This document shows, in pieces, positions 12,102 through 22,189 of a stretch of DNA of 64,000 nt. The notes under the pieces were generated by a model that ran no database searches, was not told the DNA's origin, and saw nothing but the letters and a program-made list of their open reading frames with translations. The stretch is from Pyrus communis. Taxonomy: Eukaryota > Streptophyta > Magnoliopsida > Rosales > Rosaceae. The DNA lies in NCBI RefSeq assembly GCF_963583255.1, contig NC_084818.1, positions 10,666,222 to 10,730,221 of the forward strand, in the 5' to 3' direction. A program made the position numbers and the translations under genes. Each line of letters begins with the position of its first letter. The first letter of the stretch is position 1.

Positions 12102-13027
12102 CAATCAATGCAACCCTGAGAGTCTCGTGATTTTATTGTTAAATTCTTCTTGAATTGCAATCACATATATCCATCTGTATTCCACATCCATTAAAGCTCC
12201 TATTATACAAACCTCCCACAATTCATAACGAATAAAGAATCTGAAAAAAAATCCTACAAACTCAAAGGCAATAAACAATTTGCATGGTGCAATGAAAGAG
12301 GTGTCGGCAGAATATGCCCAAGAAATGAAGAGATATGTTAATATTGTTGGCTTAGGTTTTGAGAAGGTAAACCAAAATCACATCACCAAAGTAATATTCT
12401 GCAAAATGAAAGCCTGCTGCATGAGTCTAAATTCTTCAAAATCGTCCTCGTTTTGTCTCGATGTTCTTGGAGTTTTTCCTAGGAAATAGAGGGCAGGCAT
12501 TTGGGATGTATTGGAGAGGTTGAGGGAGAAGAAATGGGGGGAGTGGAACATATGGAATTTAGAAGAGTTCTGGCTGTTGTTTGTGTAATTTATTCTATGA
12601 ATATGGAAAGCCATGCTAGTTGGGGCACCAAATAAGAAGGGGTCCAATTTATGAGTTGTTTAAGGTGTTATTTTACTATTACAATTGTTAATTGTTAATT
12701 TTTGTTTTTTGTTTTTGTTTTTGTTTTTGTTTTTTTTGAATTCCTAGTTGGTTGAACTAGCTGATGAAGGAAAGGGAGGAGTGGCTTGGTTGCTTGTGCT
12801 AGCAAATGCTTTGGAGGTTTATAGTTCCACAAGAGAAGACAGAAGCTCCGGACCCTCTAAAGTGTACAATTAAGCATTATTTTAGGCAACTGATTTGGAA
12901 CCCTCTTCGTTCAATGAAACTCAAAAGTTCTTTAAGGATAAAAAGGGAAAAGACACAAAAGGAAGGACAAGCAAAAAACATATCACGTGGAGGAGTGAGA
13001 CAAAGACACAAAATAAATATACAATAA
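12102..13027. other. intergenic upstream of DUF1191 gene, with a GTTTTT microsatellite
   Basis: The promoter and 5' UTR of the minus-strand DUF1191 gene must lie here, but no core element is obvious. A (GTTTTT)n-like tract spans about 12701-12737. Frames at 12280-12489 and 12806-13027 lack recognisable motifs. Confidence 0.45.
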
Positions 13028-14011
13028 GGGGACGTTTGTTGCGCCGGACTATCTCGGACTGGATTAGCTTCAAGGACTAAGCTGGACTGGCTTAGACTAG
13101 ACTAAACTGGACTAACTTAGTGAAGCGTTTGGTGCAGTATTGGACTAAAAAACTGGATAATAACAAATTCTAATATTATATTATTTAATATATAAATTAT
13201 TAATATTTTATTATGATCTTATCTTTTTCTTCATCTTTTCCTACCATTTCCATCCCACTCTTTTCCTCTTCTCTCATCGTCCCACCCTCTCCCTCTTTTT
13301 TTCATCTTAGACCTCTCAATTCATGTCTCTTTCTCATTCCTGGTCAAACTCCTTATTGATTCCAGTCTCTATTTCTCTATCCTCCCTCCCTTTCTAGCTA
13401 TGCGTTGTTCAAATGGGACCTCACGGCTCCAATTTTCCCGACGAGTTTCAGGTTTCCCGATGTGTTTTCCGGCCAACCCTCGTTAAATTGGATGAAGTTA
13501 GCATCACCAAAAAATTCATCACCATCCCTGGACCAAGATCTTAGCTCTGAATGCTCGAATCTGTCATGGATTTGAAGAAGCCCAAACAGGCCGAGACTTC
13601 CAGGCCATTTTACAGCCACATTCGACCACATTTTGGCCTCGATTCAGGTAAAATCGTAATCTTGTCACTTCCAACTTCAATTTGGTATATTTTATATGAA
13701 AGTTGGTTGTGAAATAGATCTGAAAGAGAGTCGGAAAGTTAATGATTGATCTAGGTGACCGGAGATGATGAGGAGTCTATCGGGAGTCGTCGTTGAGCAT
13801 GACGAGGACGAGAAAGAGAGGATAGTCTTAGCTAGTCCCATGGTTATTGGAGGGTCTCGCTAAGACCCCTTAGTGAAGGGTTTTGTCCATGCTAGGCCCC
13901 TTTAGTCTCATTAATGTTAGTCCCAGCATGGAACAAACACAGTATTGGACTAATAACTAGTCCAGTCCAGTCCAGTCCAGTCCAACTTAGTGAGGGCAAA
14001 CAAACGCCCCC
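13028..14011. mobile_element. PIF/Harbinger-like non-autonomous element X1
   Basis: The element starts ggggacgtttgttgc and ends gcaaacaaacgccccc (inverted terminal repeats), flanked on both sides by TAA (13025-13027 and 14012-14014). TAA/TTA target duplications and G-rich ends of this kind are typical of PIF/Harbinger elements. Subterminal regions are dense in a ggactagactaagctggac-type motif. The same ends recur at 40486-41407 and, left-truncated, at 45251-49974, but the three interiors differ. Here the interior (about 13390-13830) is GC-richer, exon-like, and has a splice-donor-like gattcaggtaaaat near 13645, which suggests captured host sequence. No transposase is encoded. Confidence 0.75.
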
Positions 14012-14381
14012 TAAGTTCATATGATAGGTAAGTCCTTCTCCATGGCCCCATGGATGAGTCATAGGGTATACATTTTAATTATGCAGTGAGAAACAAAAAT
14101 GTAGTCCCTCGATTTCATATTTCGTAGTGCATACAGCTGCATATAGCTTTCTTTTCTCCTTTTCTCCACAATAATTTTTATAATTTTATGTAGGAAGATT
14201 AATATTGTTTTATACACATATACAATGACATCTGTCCTTGATTTAAGAAGGGTGTTTGTTGATGATACGTTGTATGTAATTGAGTTGACCTTTGTAGTGG
14301 TTTGGTTCAAATGTCTTATCCTATTTTTAAAATTAATGAATAGGTAAAGATTCCAATATCCAACTATAACTATGAAAGTTA

Positions 14382-14529
14382 CTCAGTGTTACGGTGCGGT
14401 TACATTTTCTTTATTTGTAAGTGAGATTTTAAATTTGAATCTCGTGAATGACAAATTTGATACCAAATTAGGTTGCTATTGTGTAACTTAGCTAAACTTC
14501 ATCTTCCTTTGACAAAAAAAAAAAAAAAA
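14382..14529 (+). mobile_element. SINE, copy D
   Basis: It begins near cagtgttacggtgcggtta, has ttatttgtaagtgag and a degenerate B-box (aatttgaatctcgtg), and ends in a run of about 17 A. It is shorter in the body than copies A and H. Confidence 0.55.
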
Positions 14530-14836
14530 GAACTCTCCCCTTCATTTGTGTAAATATATCGTTGTATTGTATCGAACCATAATAATAAATTAATTAATAA
14601 ATAGGGCAACGATAAGATTTATTCAGTCGAAAATAAACTATATTACAATTTGTTATAGAATAAAGTTTTTTTTTTTTTTTTTTTTGTTTTTTTGTTTTTT
14701 GTTTCCAATATTATTGCCGAAAGAATTGGCTTTGTCATCTGTTAATAACAAGAGATTTTTCCAACTACCGAATATTCAATTGGTACTTGGACATCGATAT
14801 ATTTTCAAGTGCAAAACAACATGTTTGTCAAAGCTC
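14530..14836. other. intergenic with a long T-tract
   Basis: A T-run broken by single G residues (about 14667-14703) may be the reversed A-tail of a minus-strand retroposon. No body was recognised. Confidence 0.4.
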
Positions 14837-14852
14837 AAAACAAAATAACCTC
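14837..14852. repeat. LINE target-site duplication, 5' copy
   Basis: The 16-mer aaaacaaaataacctc is identical to 21715-21730 and brackets the LINE. Its A-rich start fits a TT/AAAA-type endonuclease cut. Confidence 0.9.
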
Positions 14853-16072
14853 TCATTTACTATCTCCAAATCCGATAAACCAACTTCTCTCCTCGGTGAG
14901 AGCTTTCTCTCCTCTGTGAGAGTCCGCCTGAGTGCGAGTCCTTTCTCCCCGGAGTGATTCCGTGGTGTGATTCGGTTTCCCGGTGATCAGACCATCCTTA
15001 AGTCCTCAGATCTGACGGTTTTGAACCCGTTTCTGTGATCTGCAGAGCCTTTACTCCCCTTGAACCTCTCTGTACGCCATCAACCTTGTTTTCCTCTCAC
15101 GACACCCATCATAAATCGTAAGAGCAGAGGATCCACACGGCTTCGAGATTCTGGCGGACGCCGATCGGCATGGCGTCGTAGGTTGATCTGACGGCTGAGA
15201 TCCAGGGAAGCTCTCGCACCTTTGAGCTCCGGTGTGCACGTACCTGGAAACATCCTCTTCTCCAAACACCTCTGCAGATCATCCAGCACAGCGAACGATG
15301 GCGGATGCGTCGAGCAAAAGAGCAAAGCGTCATCTAAGTTCTGACCGAGGGATACTTCTGCATCTCTTCACTCCGGTGTGAGAGTGATTGACTCTCGCGA
15401 GTTCCGCATCTAGGCGTGTGGCTACAGGTGAGTCTCGATCGTGTGTTTTGTACTGTGCAGGTCAAGATCTTGGGGTTTGGGTAACTGAGGCTCTGAAAGC
15501 AGGATGGCGTGGGGTGACAGGGCCTAGGGTGACGAAAAGGATTTGGGGCTTTTCAAATTGGTGTGTTGTTCTCCACGAGGGTTGCAGTGGCTGTGGTGTT
15601 GATCTGATTGGGGGTGTTATCTCTGTCAATTTGGTTTTGTGGAATCTGTGAGCTTGGGGGTTTCTACTATTATGGTTCGTTTTGGGGGGGGTGGTGGACT
15701 CCGTCAACTGGAAGGTAGTAGAATGGGTGAGGTAAGGGATTAGGGTGAAGGGAAGGGGGTGGGGTTTCTCAAACTAGGGTGAATATCTCTTCGAGGGGGA
15801 ATGGGGTGGGGTGGTTTGTCTCTAATTAGTGTGTCTCTCTCCGAGAAGTAATGGGGTGGGTAAATTGAATCGGGTTGAGGGGTTTTAATTCTGTCAGTCG
15901 GGGTTTGAGGGGGCAGGATCAGTGGATGGAAAGTCTTGGTGACAGGGAGGAGAAGAAAGAAATCAGTTAGTATTCGGGGTGCTTATCTGTGTGTTTCTGA
16001 GTTTGTGTCCAGCAAGTCAAGCATTCTTCATCGTCTCAGGCTGGCCGTGTGGGGCAGTGCTGTTCCTTTGTG
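14853..16072 (+). promoter_or_regulatory. LINE 5' UTR / internal promoter region
   Basis: GC-rich untranslated leader with short near-repeats of the type ctctcctcggtgagagc and ctcctctgtgagagtcc at its start. L1-type elements carry their promoter in this region. No TATA box is expected or seen. Confidence 0.6.
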
Positions 16073-17422
16073 ATGGCGAAAAATGGAGTGGATGAACTGG
16101 TGATTCAATTGAACCAAACACTGGATTTATCAACCATGGAGCAGGGAGTTAAGCTGGTTGGGAAAGTCCTAACGCCAAAACCATTGAACAAGTGGGGAGT
16201 CAGGAATATTCTCAGAGCGGCGTGGAAAGAATTGGGTGAGGTGGAAATAAAATGGGTAAGGGAGAATGTCTTTATTATTTCGGTCAAAGATGAAAATGTA
16301 GCCTCAAAAATCCTTGAGCAAGTTCCCTGGGCAGTAATGAAAAAGGTGTTCTCTGTCGTGAAATGGCCTCCGGAGCTCGCTTTGGAGGAGCTGGAGCTGG
16401 ATGCTGTTCCATTTTGGGTTCAAATAAGGGGAATTCCGCTGGGCTTAGCCTCTGTCGAGAACGTGCAGCGTGTAACCAAAGAGGCTGGGAAATTTATAGC
16501 TATGGAGGATCCCGGACACGCTCGTGGATTTGTGCGAATCAGAATTTTAGTTGATATGGAGAAGCCATTATTTAAGGGATGCTGGATTCGAAGGGACTCA
16601 AATAAGGAAACCTGGGTGGAATTCCGGTATGAACGGCTTCAAGATTTTTGCTACAGGTGTGGACGGATCGGGCATATCAATACAGAATGTTCCGTTGAGA
16701 TGTCTGGAGATGGGGAGGTGGCGTATGGAGAGTGGATGAAGGCACAGCCGGTAAGGGAGGTGGCGATAGCGAAGAAAGTGGAGTATGTGGGCAGGGGGGA
16801 ACGCCGGCAGGCTGGGGCGGTGCGCGGACCAGGCATCACGGCTGCACAGAATCAAAGTAGTTTACGGAATTTGCAGGCTCAAGGAATGGAGTGCAATCAA
16901 ACCATGGAGTCAGGGGGAGCATCACAGAGTCGTGGCACAGGTCAAAAAAAATGGCGTAGAAGAATGCGGGGGGTGGCAGAGGATACGTCTTCCTGCTCAG
17001 AAATGGAGAGCATTAAAACAGTGGGTGAAGGAAGGTCGGGCGAGGTCCAGGGGGGCAATAACTTTCTGTCCGCCCAGGATGATGAACCATTATGGGGTAG
17101 TAAAAGAAGTGGGGATGCACAGGATAATATGCTAACTCAAGCTCCACAGAAGAAATTCAAGGGCCCGGATACGGAAGAGAATTACCAAGGAAGGGTGGTA
17201 GAAACAGGGAGGAGGTTAAATTGCAAGGAAGGAGATCTATTGGGGGAACAAATAGTCCATACGACGGGTGAAGATAAGGAAGAAAAAAGTGAGAAGCATA
17301 GAGGACATGAAGTAATGGAAGGGGAGTCGGATATTGTTAAAGGAAGGCTGGTGACAAAGAAGGCGGGCAAGTTGGCTCGGGGCGGTGGCGGCTGGCCTTC
17401 AACAGCCGCAGGCCAGCCATGA
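16073..17422 (+). CDS. LINE ORF1, DUF4283 and CCHC zinc-knuckle protein
   Basis: This 449-residue protein starts at the first ATG (MAKNGVDELV); the eight codons before it are open but begin with GTG. Residues about 20-180 form the DUF4283 domain common in ORF1 of plant L1 elements, with the phrases FWVQIRGIPLGL and FVRIRILVDMEKPLF. A CCHC zinc knuckle follows at about 193-206 (CYRCGRIGHINTEC, spacing C-x2-C-x4-H-x4-C). The remaining 240 residues are low-complexity, charged and probably disordered. Proteins of this type bind the element RNA to build the retrotransposition particle. The stop overlaps the ORF2 start as ATGA at 17419-17422. No internal stop or frameshift is present. Confidence 0.9.
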   Translation: MAKNGVDELVIQLNQTLDLSTMEQGVKLVGKVLTPKPLNKWGVRNILRAAWKELGEVEIKWVRENVFIISVKDENVASKILEQVPWAVMKKVFSVVKWPPELALEELELDAVPFWVQIRGIPLGLASVENVQRVTKEAGKFIAMEDPGHARGFVRIRILVDMEKPLFKGCWIRRDSNKETWVEFRYERLQDFCYRCGRIGHINTECSVEMSGDGEVAYGEWMKAQPVREVAIAKKVEYVGRGERRQAGAVRGPGITAAQNQSSLRNLQAQGMECNQTMESGGASQSRGTGQKKWRRRMRGVAEDTSSCSEMESIKTVGEGRSGEVQGGNNFLSAQDDEPLWGSKRSGDAQDNMLTQAPQKKFKGPDTEENYQGRVVETGRRLNCKEGDLLGEQIVHTTGEDKEEKSEKHRGHEVMEGESDIVKGRLVTKKAGKLARGGGGWPSTAAGQP

Positions 17423-20400
17423 GTTATATATTCTGGAACTGTCGTGGGCTAGGGTCGGCAACGACAGTCAGGGCTCTCCATGGGCTTATTTTCAAAAAAA
17501 GACCCTCTATGATCTTTTTATCAGAGACTAAAATGAAAGATCATAGAATTTTAGGTGTGAGGAGGCGATTGGGTTACTTACATGGCTTTGATGTTTCGCC
17601 AATTGGAATGGCTGGAGGATTGAGTTTATGGTGGGAGGACAATCTGGAGGTTAATATTATCTTTTCGTCCAAGCATATTATTGATGCTGTGATGAGAATT
17701 AAAGGGCAAACGCAATGGAGTCGGATTACGGGTGTGTACGGAACGTCGTATAGAGTGGAGAAAAATCTGTTTTGGGAATGGATGGTTAACCATTTTACTC
17801 CCACAGATATACCTTGGATTTGTGGCGGGGATTTCAATGAATTCCTGTGGGATTATGAGAAGTCTGGAGAAGTTGAGGTCTTGTACAACAGACCAAGATT
17901 CTTAGAAGAGTTTTTGTCTTCCTCTCAGTTGATGGACTTGGGGTTCAATGGACCAACATTCACGTGGAGAGGGCTGAGAAAAGGGGATTGGGTGGAGGAG
18001 CGATTAGACAGGGTCATGGCGAATGAAAAGTGGCAGCAACTCTGGCCGAACTCCCATGTTATGCATGAAACGGTTTTAGCCTCGGATCACTGCCCAATTG
18101 TTCTTAGTTCTATATCTGATAGGCAGAAAGGAAGAAAGATGTTCAGGTTTGAGGCGTTTTGGGTCTCGGAGGAAGAGTGCAAGAAAATGGTGGAAATGTG
18201 CTGGGACCGGCGGCATCATGGTAGCCCTGTGAATAGGTGGGTGAGATCTTTAAACGAATGTCGATATCGTTTGAGCAGGTGGAATCGTACCAAATTTAAG
18301 GGGAGGGGAAGCAGGATCCATGATCTTCTTTCACAGTTAGATTCACTCCAGCGAGACTGGGGTCCAAACTATGAAATGATAAGGGAGATATCTCGGCAGA
18401 TTGATGAGTTAAGACTCCAAGAGGAGAGTTATTGGTGCCAGCGATCGAGGGTAAAATGGTTGAGGGAGGGGGATGCAAACACCCAGTTTTTTCACTCTTC
18501 AACCCTTCAGAGGCGTAGGAGAAATAAGATTGTGAAGCTTAGGGCGGAAAATGGAAACTGGGTGGAAAATCCGTCTCAGGTACGCCATTTAGTGGATAAT
18601 CATTTCTCTTCAGTTTTTAGCTCGGCAGGGGATCGTAATTGGGGGTCGCTGCTAGATTGCATTAATCCCTCGGTCTCGACAGAAATGAATGAGGCGCTAA
18701 CTGCACCGGTTACGGAGGAGGAGATAAAGGAGGCTGCTGGGAATATGGGAGGTCTTAAGGCTCCCGGCCCCGATGGTTTCCAGGGGATCTTCTATCAGAC
18801 ATACTGGGAGATTGTGAAGGAAGATGTTTCGGCTCTGGTCAGAGAGTTGCTTCAGGACGTCGAGGGTTCGAGATTGATAAATCAGACTAACATAGTTCTG
18901 ATTCCCAAAGTCCCTAATCCGGAATTTGTGTCGCAGTTCAGGCCTATCAGCCTTTGTAACTATTCGTACAAAATACTGTCAAAGATTCTTGCTAACCGGT
19001 TGAAGGTATTATTGCCTGAAATCATATCTCCATCTCAGAATGCTTTTGTGGCGGGTAGACAAATTCAGGATTGCATTGGCATAGCCCATGAGATGTTTCA
19101 TTATCTGAAGGGAAGGAAAGTCAGGAACAGATTTGAAATGGGGATTAAACTGGATATGCAGAAGGCGTATGATAGGGTTGAATGGGACTTTTTGGATGCG
19201 GTAATGGAAAGAATGGGGTTCAGTAGTAGTTGGAGATCGCTAATTATTGGATGTATTTCGTCGGTGAGTTTCGCTGTTCTTCTAAATGGGCAGGCTGGTG
19301 AGTCTTTTGCTCCCTCGCGGGGTCTCCGTCAGGGGGATCCTCTTTCTCCTTATTTATTTATTTTGGTGGGGGAAGTTCTTTCAAAACTGATTCAGGGTGC
19401 GGTGGACCAAGGTAGATTGGAGGGTGTTAAGATTGGTGGATCCGGACCCGTAATTTCTCACCTTTTCTTTGCGGATGATACCCTTCTGTTTCTACGGGCA
19501 GATGTGAAAAACTGCAGGAATTTGAAACATATGCTGGACAAATTTTGTGTGGCGTCTGGGCAGAAGGTTAATTTGGAGAAATCCAGTGTTTTCTTTGGGG
19601 CAAATGTTCCGAAAGTGAATGCAGATCAGATGGGGAATGCCCTGGGTATGACGGTGGTTAGCAATCCGGGGACTTATTTGGGGGTCCCTGCTATTTGGGG
19701 TCGGTCGAAAAAGCGTGGGCTTGCTTATGTGAAAGGAAGAGTAATGGAAAAACTTCAAGGGTGGAAACAAAGTACTCTATCCCGTGCCGGTAAAGAGGTT
19801 TTAATTAAGGCTGTTATCCAAGCTATTCCGGCGTACCCAATGTGCATTTTCAAATTCCCTGCCGTCGTTTGTCAGGAATTGGATGCGTTAGTGGCTGGAT
19901 TTTGGTGGGGTTGCAAGGAAGGAGCCCAAAAGATTCATTGGGTCTCTAAAGAGGTTTTGGGTTTGCCAAAAGACTTGGGTGGTTTAGGCTTCAGAAACTT
20001 TATGGAATTTAATGATGCTCTGCTTGCTAAACAATGTTGGCGTTTAATCACGGAACCGGACTCGCTGTGGGCTAGGGTGATGAAAGCCCGGTATTTTCCC
20101 CATTGCTCGATATGGGATGCGAAGAAAGGTGGTCAGGCTTCTTGGGCATGGACCAGCCTCATCTGTGGCAGGGACGTGATCAAGGAGGGTTCCCATTGGC
20201 AGATTTTGGGCGGTCAGGAGGTGAGGGTGTGGCAGGATAGGTGGCTTCCTTCATTGCCCCTTGGTCATCCGGTGCCGGTTGGCCAGGTTGCGGTTACTCC
20301 CAGTTTAAGGGTCAGTGCGCTTATCTGTCCGGAGTTGGGGCGGTGGAATCTTAGCTTTTTACAACCTTTCATATCGGGGGAGGCTTTGAAGGCTATTGAG

Positions 20401-21561
20401 GAGACACCTTTGGGGGATCTAAGTCGCAATGATAGGCTTATCTGGGATGTGAGTAAGAACGGTACTTATTCGGTCAAGTCGGGTTATAGATGGCTGCAAG
20501 GTAGATCACTGGCTAGGAGGGACAAGCGTCGGCCTTCTGTTCGTGGGGTTCCCAAGGCGTTTTGGAAGGGGATTTGGAAGCTGGAGGTGCCCCCCAAGTT
20601 GCGACATTTCATGTGGCTTACGATGCATAATTGTCTTCCTACTCGGGAAGCCTTGTACCGACGACGGTCCTCTCTGAACTCTACGTGTCCTATTTGCTGC
20701 TGCCATGATGAAACCATTGAGCACATTTTCCTTGCTTGCTCTTGGGTTGAGCCAATTTGGTTTGGTGGGGCTTTGGGGTATAAACTGGATCGTCTTTCTC
20801 TCCCGTCTTGGCTGGAATGGATTCAGAAGGTATTCTCTTCGACTTTATGCAACTTTGGAGATACAACGTGGAGACAATCGTATATTGTTTGTACCTGTTG
20901 GTGTATTTGGAAAGCTCGTTGTGATTTTGTCTTCAAAGGGATGTCTGTTAACCCTTTAAAAGTATTGGCTGATGTTTCTGCGGCTATGAGCTCGTTTCTT
21001 GGTGCTAAGGCAATGGCTGGGGTTAGGGGAAGGGGTGACGGGAGAAGGGGTACCCAGGTGGCGCGGTGGTGTGCTCCGGCCTCTCCTTTTGTGAAGATTA
21101 ATGTGGATGCTAGTTGGTCCAAGGTCTCAAAGATGGGATTTGTGGGTTTGATTGCGCGGGACATGGAAAGAAAATTCGTGGCTGCAGCGCGGTATGCTAT
21201 ATCTGCTCCTTCTGCTGCTGCAGCGGAGGCTTATGCGTTGCTGTACGGGTGCCAACTTGGTGACGAGTTGGGAGTAAGGTATGTAATTCTTGAGTCGGAC
21301 TCCCTTGAAGCGATTAATTGTTTATCTAGTTCGCTGTCTAGGGGTAGTTGGGAGGCATTCCCGGTGCTGGCTCGGGTTAAACAATTGGGGGGGAAGTTCT
21401 TTGATTGTCGATGGTCTTGGGTGCCCCGTTCTGCAAATGGCGTGGCTCACAAGATTGCATCGAGTGGTTTTACGGAGATGAGTGATGTCGTTTGGGTCGT
21501 TAGGCCCCCATCTTCGTTGGTCTTTGTATTGAATAATGACGGACTACCTTGTCCTCATTAA
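17419..21561 (+). CDS. LINE ORF2: endonuclease, reverse transcriptase, RNase H
   Basis: This intact 1380-residue polyprotein has all domains of a plant L1 ORF2. Residues 1-220 are an exonuclease-endonuclease-phosphatase domain (WNCRGLGS, LSETKM, CGGDFNEFLW, SDHCPIVL) that nicks target DNA. Residues about 440-760 are the reverse transcriptase (IPKVPNPEFVSQFRPISLCN, KLDMQKAYDRVEWDF, GLRQGDPLSPYLFIL and the catalytic FADDTLLF at about 683-690). Residues about 1045-1120 form the zf-RVT cysteine/histidine module (FMWLTMHNCLPTREAL, CPICC, EHIFLACSW). Residues about 1215-1350 are an RNase H domain (INVDASW, AEAYALLYG, LESDSLEAI, VPRSANGVAHKIA). All key acidic residues I looked for in the RT and RNase H motifs are present. 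The start overlaps the ORF1 stop, so translation probably follows termination-reinitiation. Confidence 0.95.
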   Translation: MSYIFWNCRGLGSATTVRALHGLIFKKRPSMIFLSETKMKDHRILGVRRRLGYLHGFDVSPIGMAGGLSLWWEDNLEVNIIFSSKHIIDAVMRIKGQTQWSRITGVYGTSYRVEKNLFWEWMVNHFTPTDIPWICGGDFNEFLWDYEKSGEVEVLYNRPRFLEEFLSSSQLMDLGFNGPTFTWRGLRKGDWVEERLDRVMANEKWQQLWPNSHVMHETVLASDHCPIVLSSISDRQKGRKMFRFEAFWVSEEECKKMVEMCWDRRHHGSPVNRWVRSLNECRYRLSRWNRTKFKGRGSRIHDLLSQLDSLQRDWGPNYEMIREISRQIDELRLQEESYWCQRSRVKWLREGDANTQFFHSSTLQRRRRNKIVKLRAENGNWVENPSQVRHLVDNHFSSVFSSAGDRNWGSLLDCINPSVSTEMNEALTAPVTEEEIKEAAGNMGGLKAPGPDGFQGIFYQTYWEIVKEDVSALVRELLQDVEGSRLINQTNIVLIPKVPNPEFVSQFRPISLCNYSYKILSKILANRLKVLLPEIISPSQNAFVAGRQIQDCIGIAHEMFHYLKGRKVRNRFEMGIKLDMQKAYDRVEWDFLDAVMERMGFSSSWRSLIIGCISSVSFAVLLNGQAGESFAPSRGLRQGDPLSPYLFILVGEVLSKLIQGAVDQGRLEGVKIGGSGPVISHLFFADDTLLFLRADVKNCRNLKHMLDKFCVASGQKVNLEKSSVFFGANVPKVNADQMGNALGMTVVSNPGTYLGVPAIWGRSKKRGLAYVKGRVMEKLQGWKQSTLSRAGKEVLIKAVIQAIPAYPMCIFKFPAVVCQELDALVAGFWWGCKEGAQKIHWVSKEVLGLPKDLGGLGFRNFMEFNDALLAKQCWRLITEPDSLWARVMKARYFPHCSIWDAKKGGQASWAWTSLICGRDVIKEGSHWQILGGQEVRVWQDRWLPSLPLGHPVPVGQVAVTPSLRVSALICPELGRWNLSFLQPFISGEALKAIEETPLGDLSRNDRLIWDVSKNGTYSVKSGYRWLQGRSLARRDKRRPSVRGVPKAFWKGIWKLEVPPKLRHFMWLTMHNCLPTREALYRRRSSLNSTCPICCCHDETIEHIFLACSWVEPIWFGGALGYKLDRLSLPSWLEWIQKVFSSTLCNFGDTTWRQSYIVCTCWCIWKARCDFVFKGMSVNPLKVLADVSAAMSSFLGAKAMAGVRGRGDGRRGTQVARWCAPASPFVKINVDASWSKVSKMGFVGLIARDMERKFVAAARYAISAPSAAAAEAYALLYGCQLGDELGVRYVILESDSLEAINCLSSSLSRGSWEAFPVLARVKQLGGKFFDCRWSWVPRSANGVAHKIASSGFTEMSDVVWVVRPPSSLVFVLNNDGLPCPH

Positions 21562-21714
21562 CTTGAGTTGGTGGTGCCAGGGGTGACACCTCTACTTGGT
21601 GGAGGGGTCTTTGTGGTTTTCCCATTGTCGCTGCCTGTTTATTGTATGTATGTTTGCCTCTCTGTAGGCCTTTTATGATATGGTTTTTGGTGTTCAAAAA
21701 AAAAACAAAAAAAA

Positions 21715-21730
21715 AAAACAAAATAACCTC
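21715..21730. repeat. LINE target-site duplication, 3' copy
   Basis: Identical 16-mer to 14837-14852, directly after the A-rich tail. The boundary with the tail is ambiguous by a few A. Confidence 0.9.
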
Positions 21731-21804
21731 GTTTCATGTGCCTCTCAAAACAAAATAATCCACGTTTGAGTCCTCTTTACAGAAAAAGGATCCGGTCTTT
21801 ACAC

Positions 21805-22015
21805 GAAAGGGATCCTCATTGGATCTTTTTTTTTAGGAATCTCGGAAATTCTGTAATTGGGATTGGGATCGTTCATCATACATAGTGCGATCAATTTTTG
21901 TTAGGTATTATTTATATTTAATTTTAAATTTTAAATTTTGAAATAATTTCTGACCGCACGATGTACGATAAACGATTTCGATCACGGGATCTCTGGGATC
22001 CCTAGGTGGATCATT
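21805..22015. repeat. foldback MITE-like repeat W, copy 2
   Basis: The left half (catacatagtgcgatcaa) and right half (gcacgatgtacgataaacg) pair as inverted arms around an AT-rich centre, and GGATC-rich ends (gggatcctcattggatc; gggatccctaggtggatc) resemble terminal inverted repeats. A relative lies at 4495-4660. Exact ends and target duplication are not resolved. Confidence 0.55.
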
Positions 22016-22038
22016 TTCCCTCTTTACATGTTATAATA

Positions 22039-22180
22039 GAGAGTTTTTTTTCAATATGTTTAGAACACGAGGTGGTACACCACGTGTCACTATTAATAAC
22101 TTAAAAAATAAAATTTCCTTCCACTTATATAGTAACACGTGATTTATCGCCTGTATTCTAGGCACAATAAAAAATTTCTT
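22039..22180. mobile_element. Mutator-like MITE carrying CACGTG, copy M2
   Basis: This 142-bp foldback has arms of about 55 bp (left gagagttttttttcaatatg; right end read in reverse aagaaattttttattgtgcc). It is flanked by a perfect 9-bp duplication gttataata (22030-22038 and 22181-22189), the size made by Mutator-like elements. Its left arm contains CACGTG and its right arm ACACGTG. It is related to copy M1 at 6421-6590. Confidence 0.8.
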
Positions 22181-22189
22181 GTTATAATA

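Larger units (their letters stand above)
14853..21714 (+). mobile_element. full-length L1-type LINE with intact ORF1 and ORF2
   Basis: The element is about 6.86 kb. It has a 1.2-kb GC-rich 5' UTR, ORF1 (RNA-binding), ORF2 (endonuclease, reverse transcriptase, zinc-finger, RNase H), a short 3' UTR (ggtgttc just before the tail) and an A-rich tail (21696-21714, interrupted by C). A perfect 16-bp direct repeat flanks it. Both frames are open and the termini are present, so the copy could be autonomous, and the unmutated duplication suggests a recent insertion. Whether the 5' UTR promoter is active cannot be told from sequence. Confidence 0.93.

Noticed and set aside
12102..12104. One extra codon at the start of the DUF1191 protein.
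   Set aside because: That codon is TTG. The ATG is 12101-12099.
16049..16072. Eight extra N-terminal codons of LINE ORF1 (start at 16049).
   Set aside because: The codon there is GTG; the first ATG in frame is 16073, and the family N-terminus fits that start.
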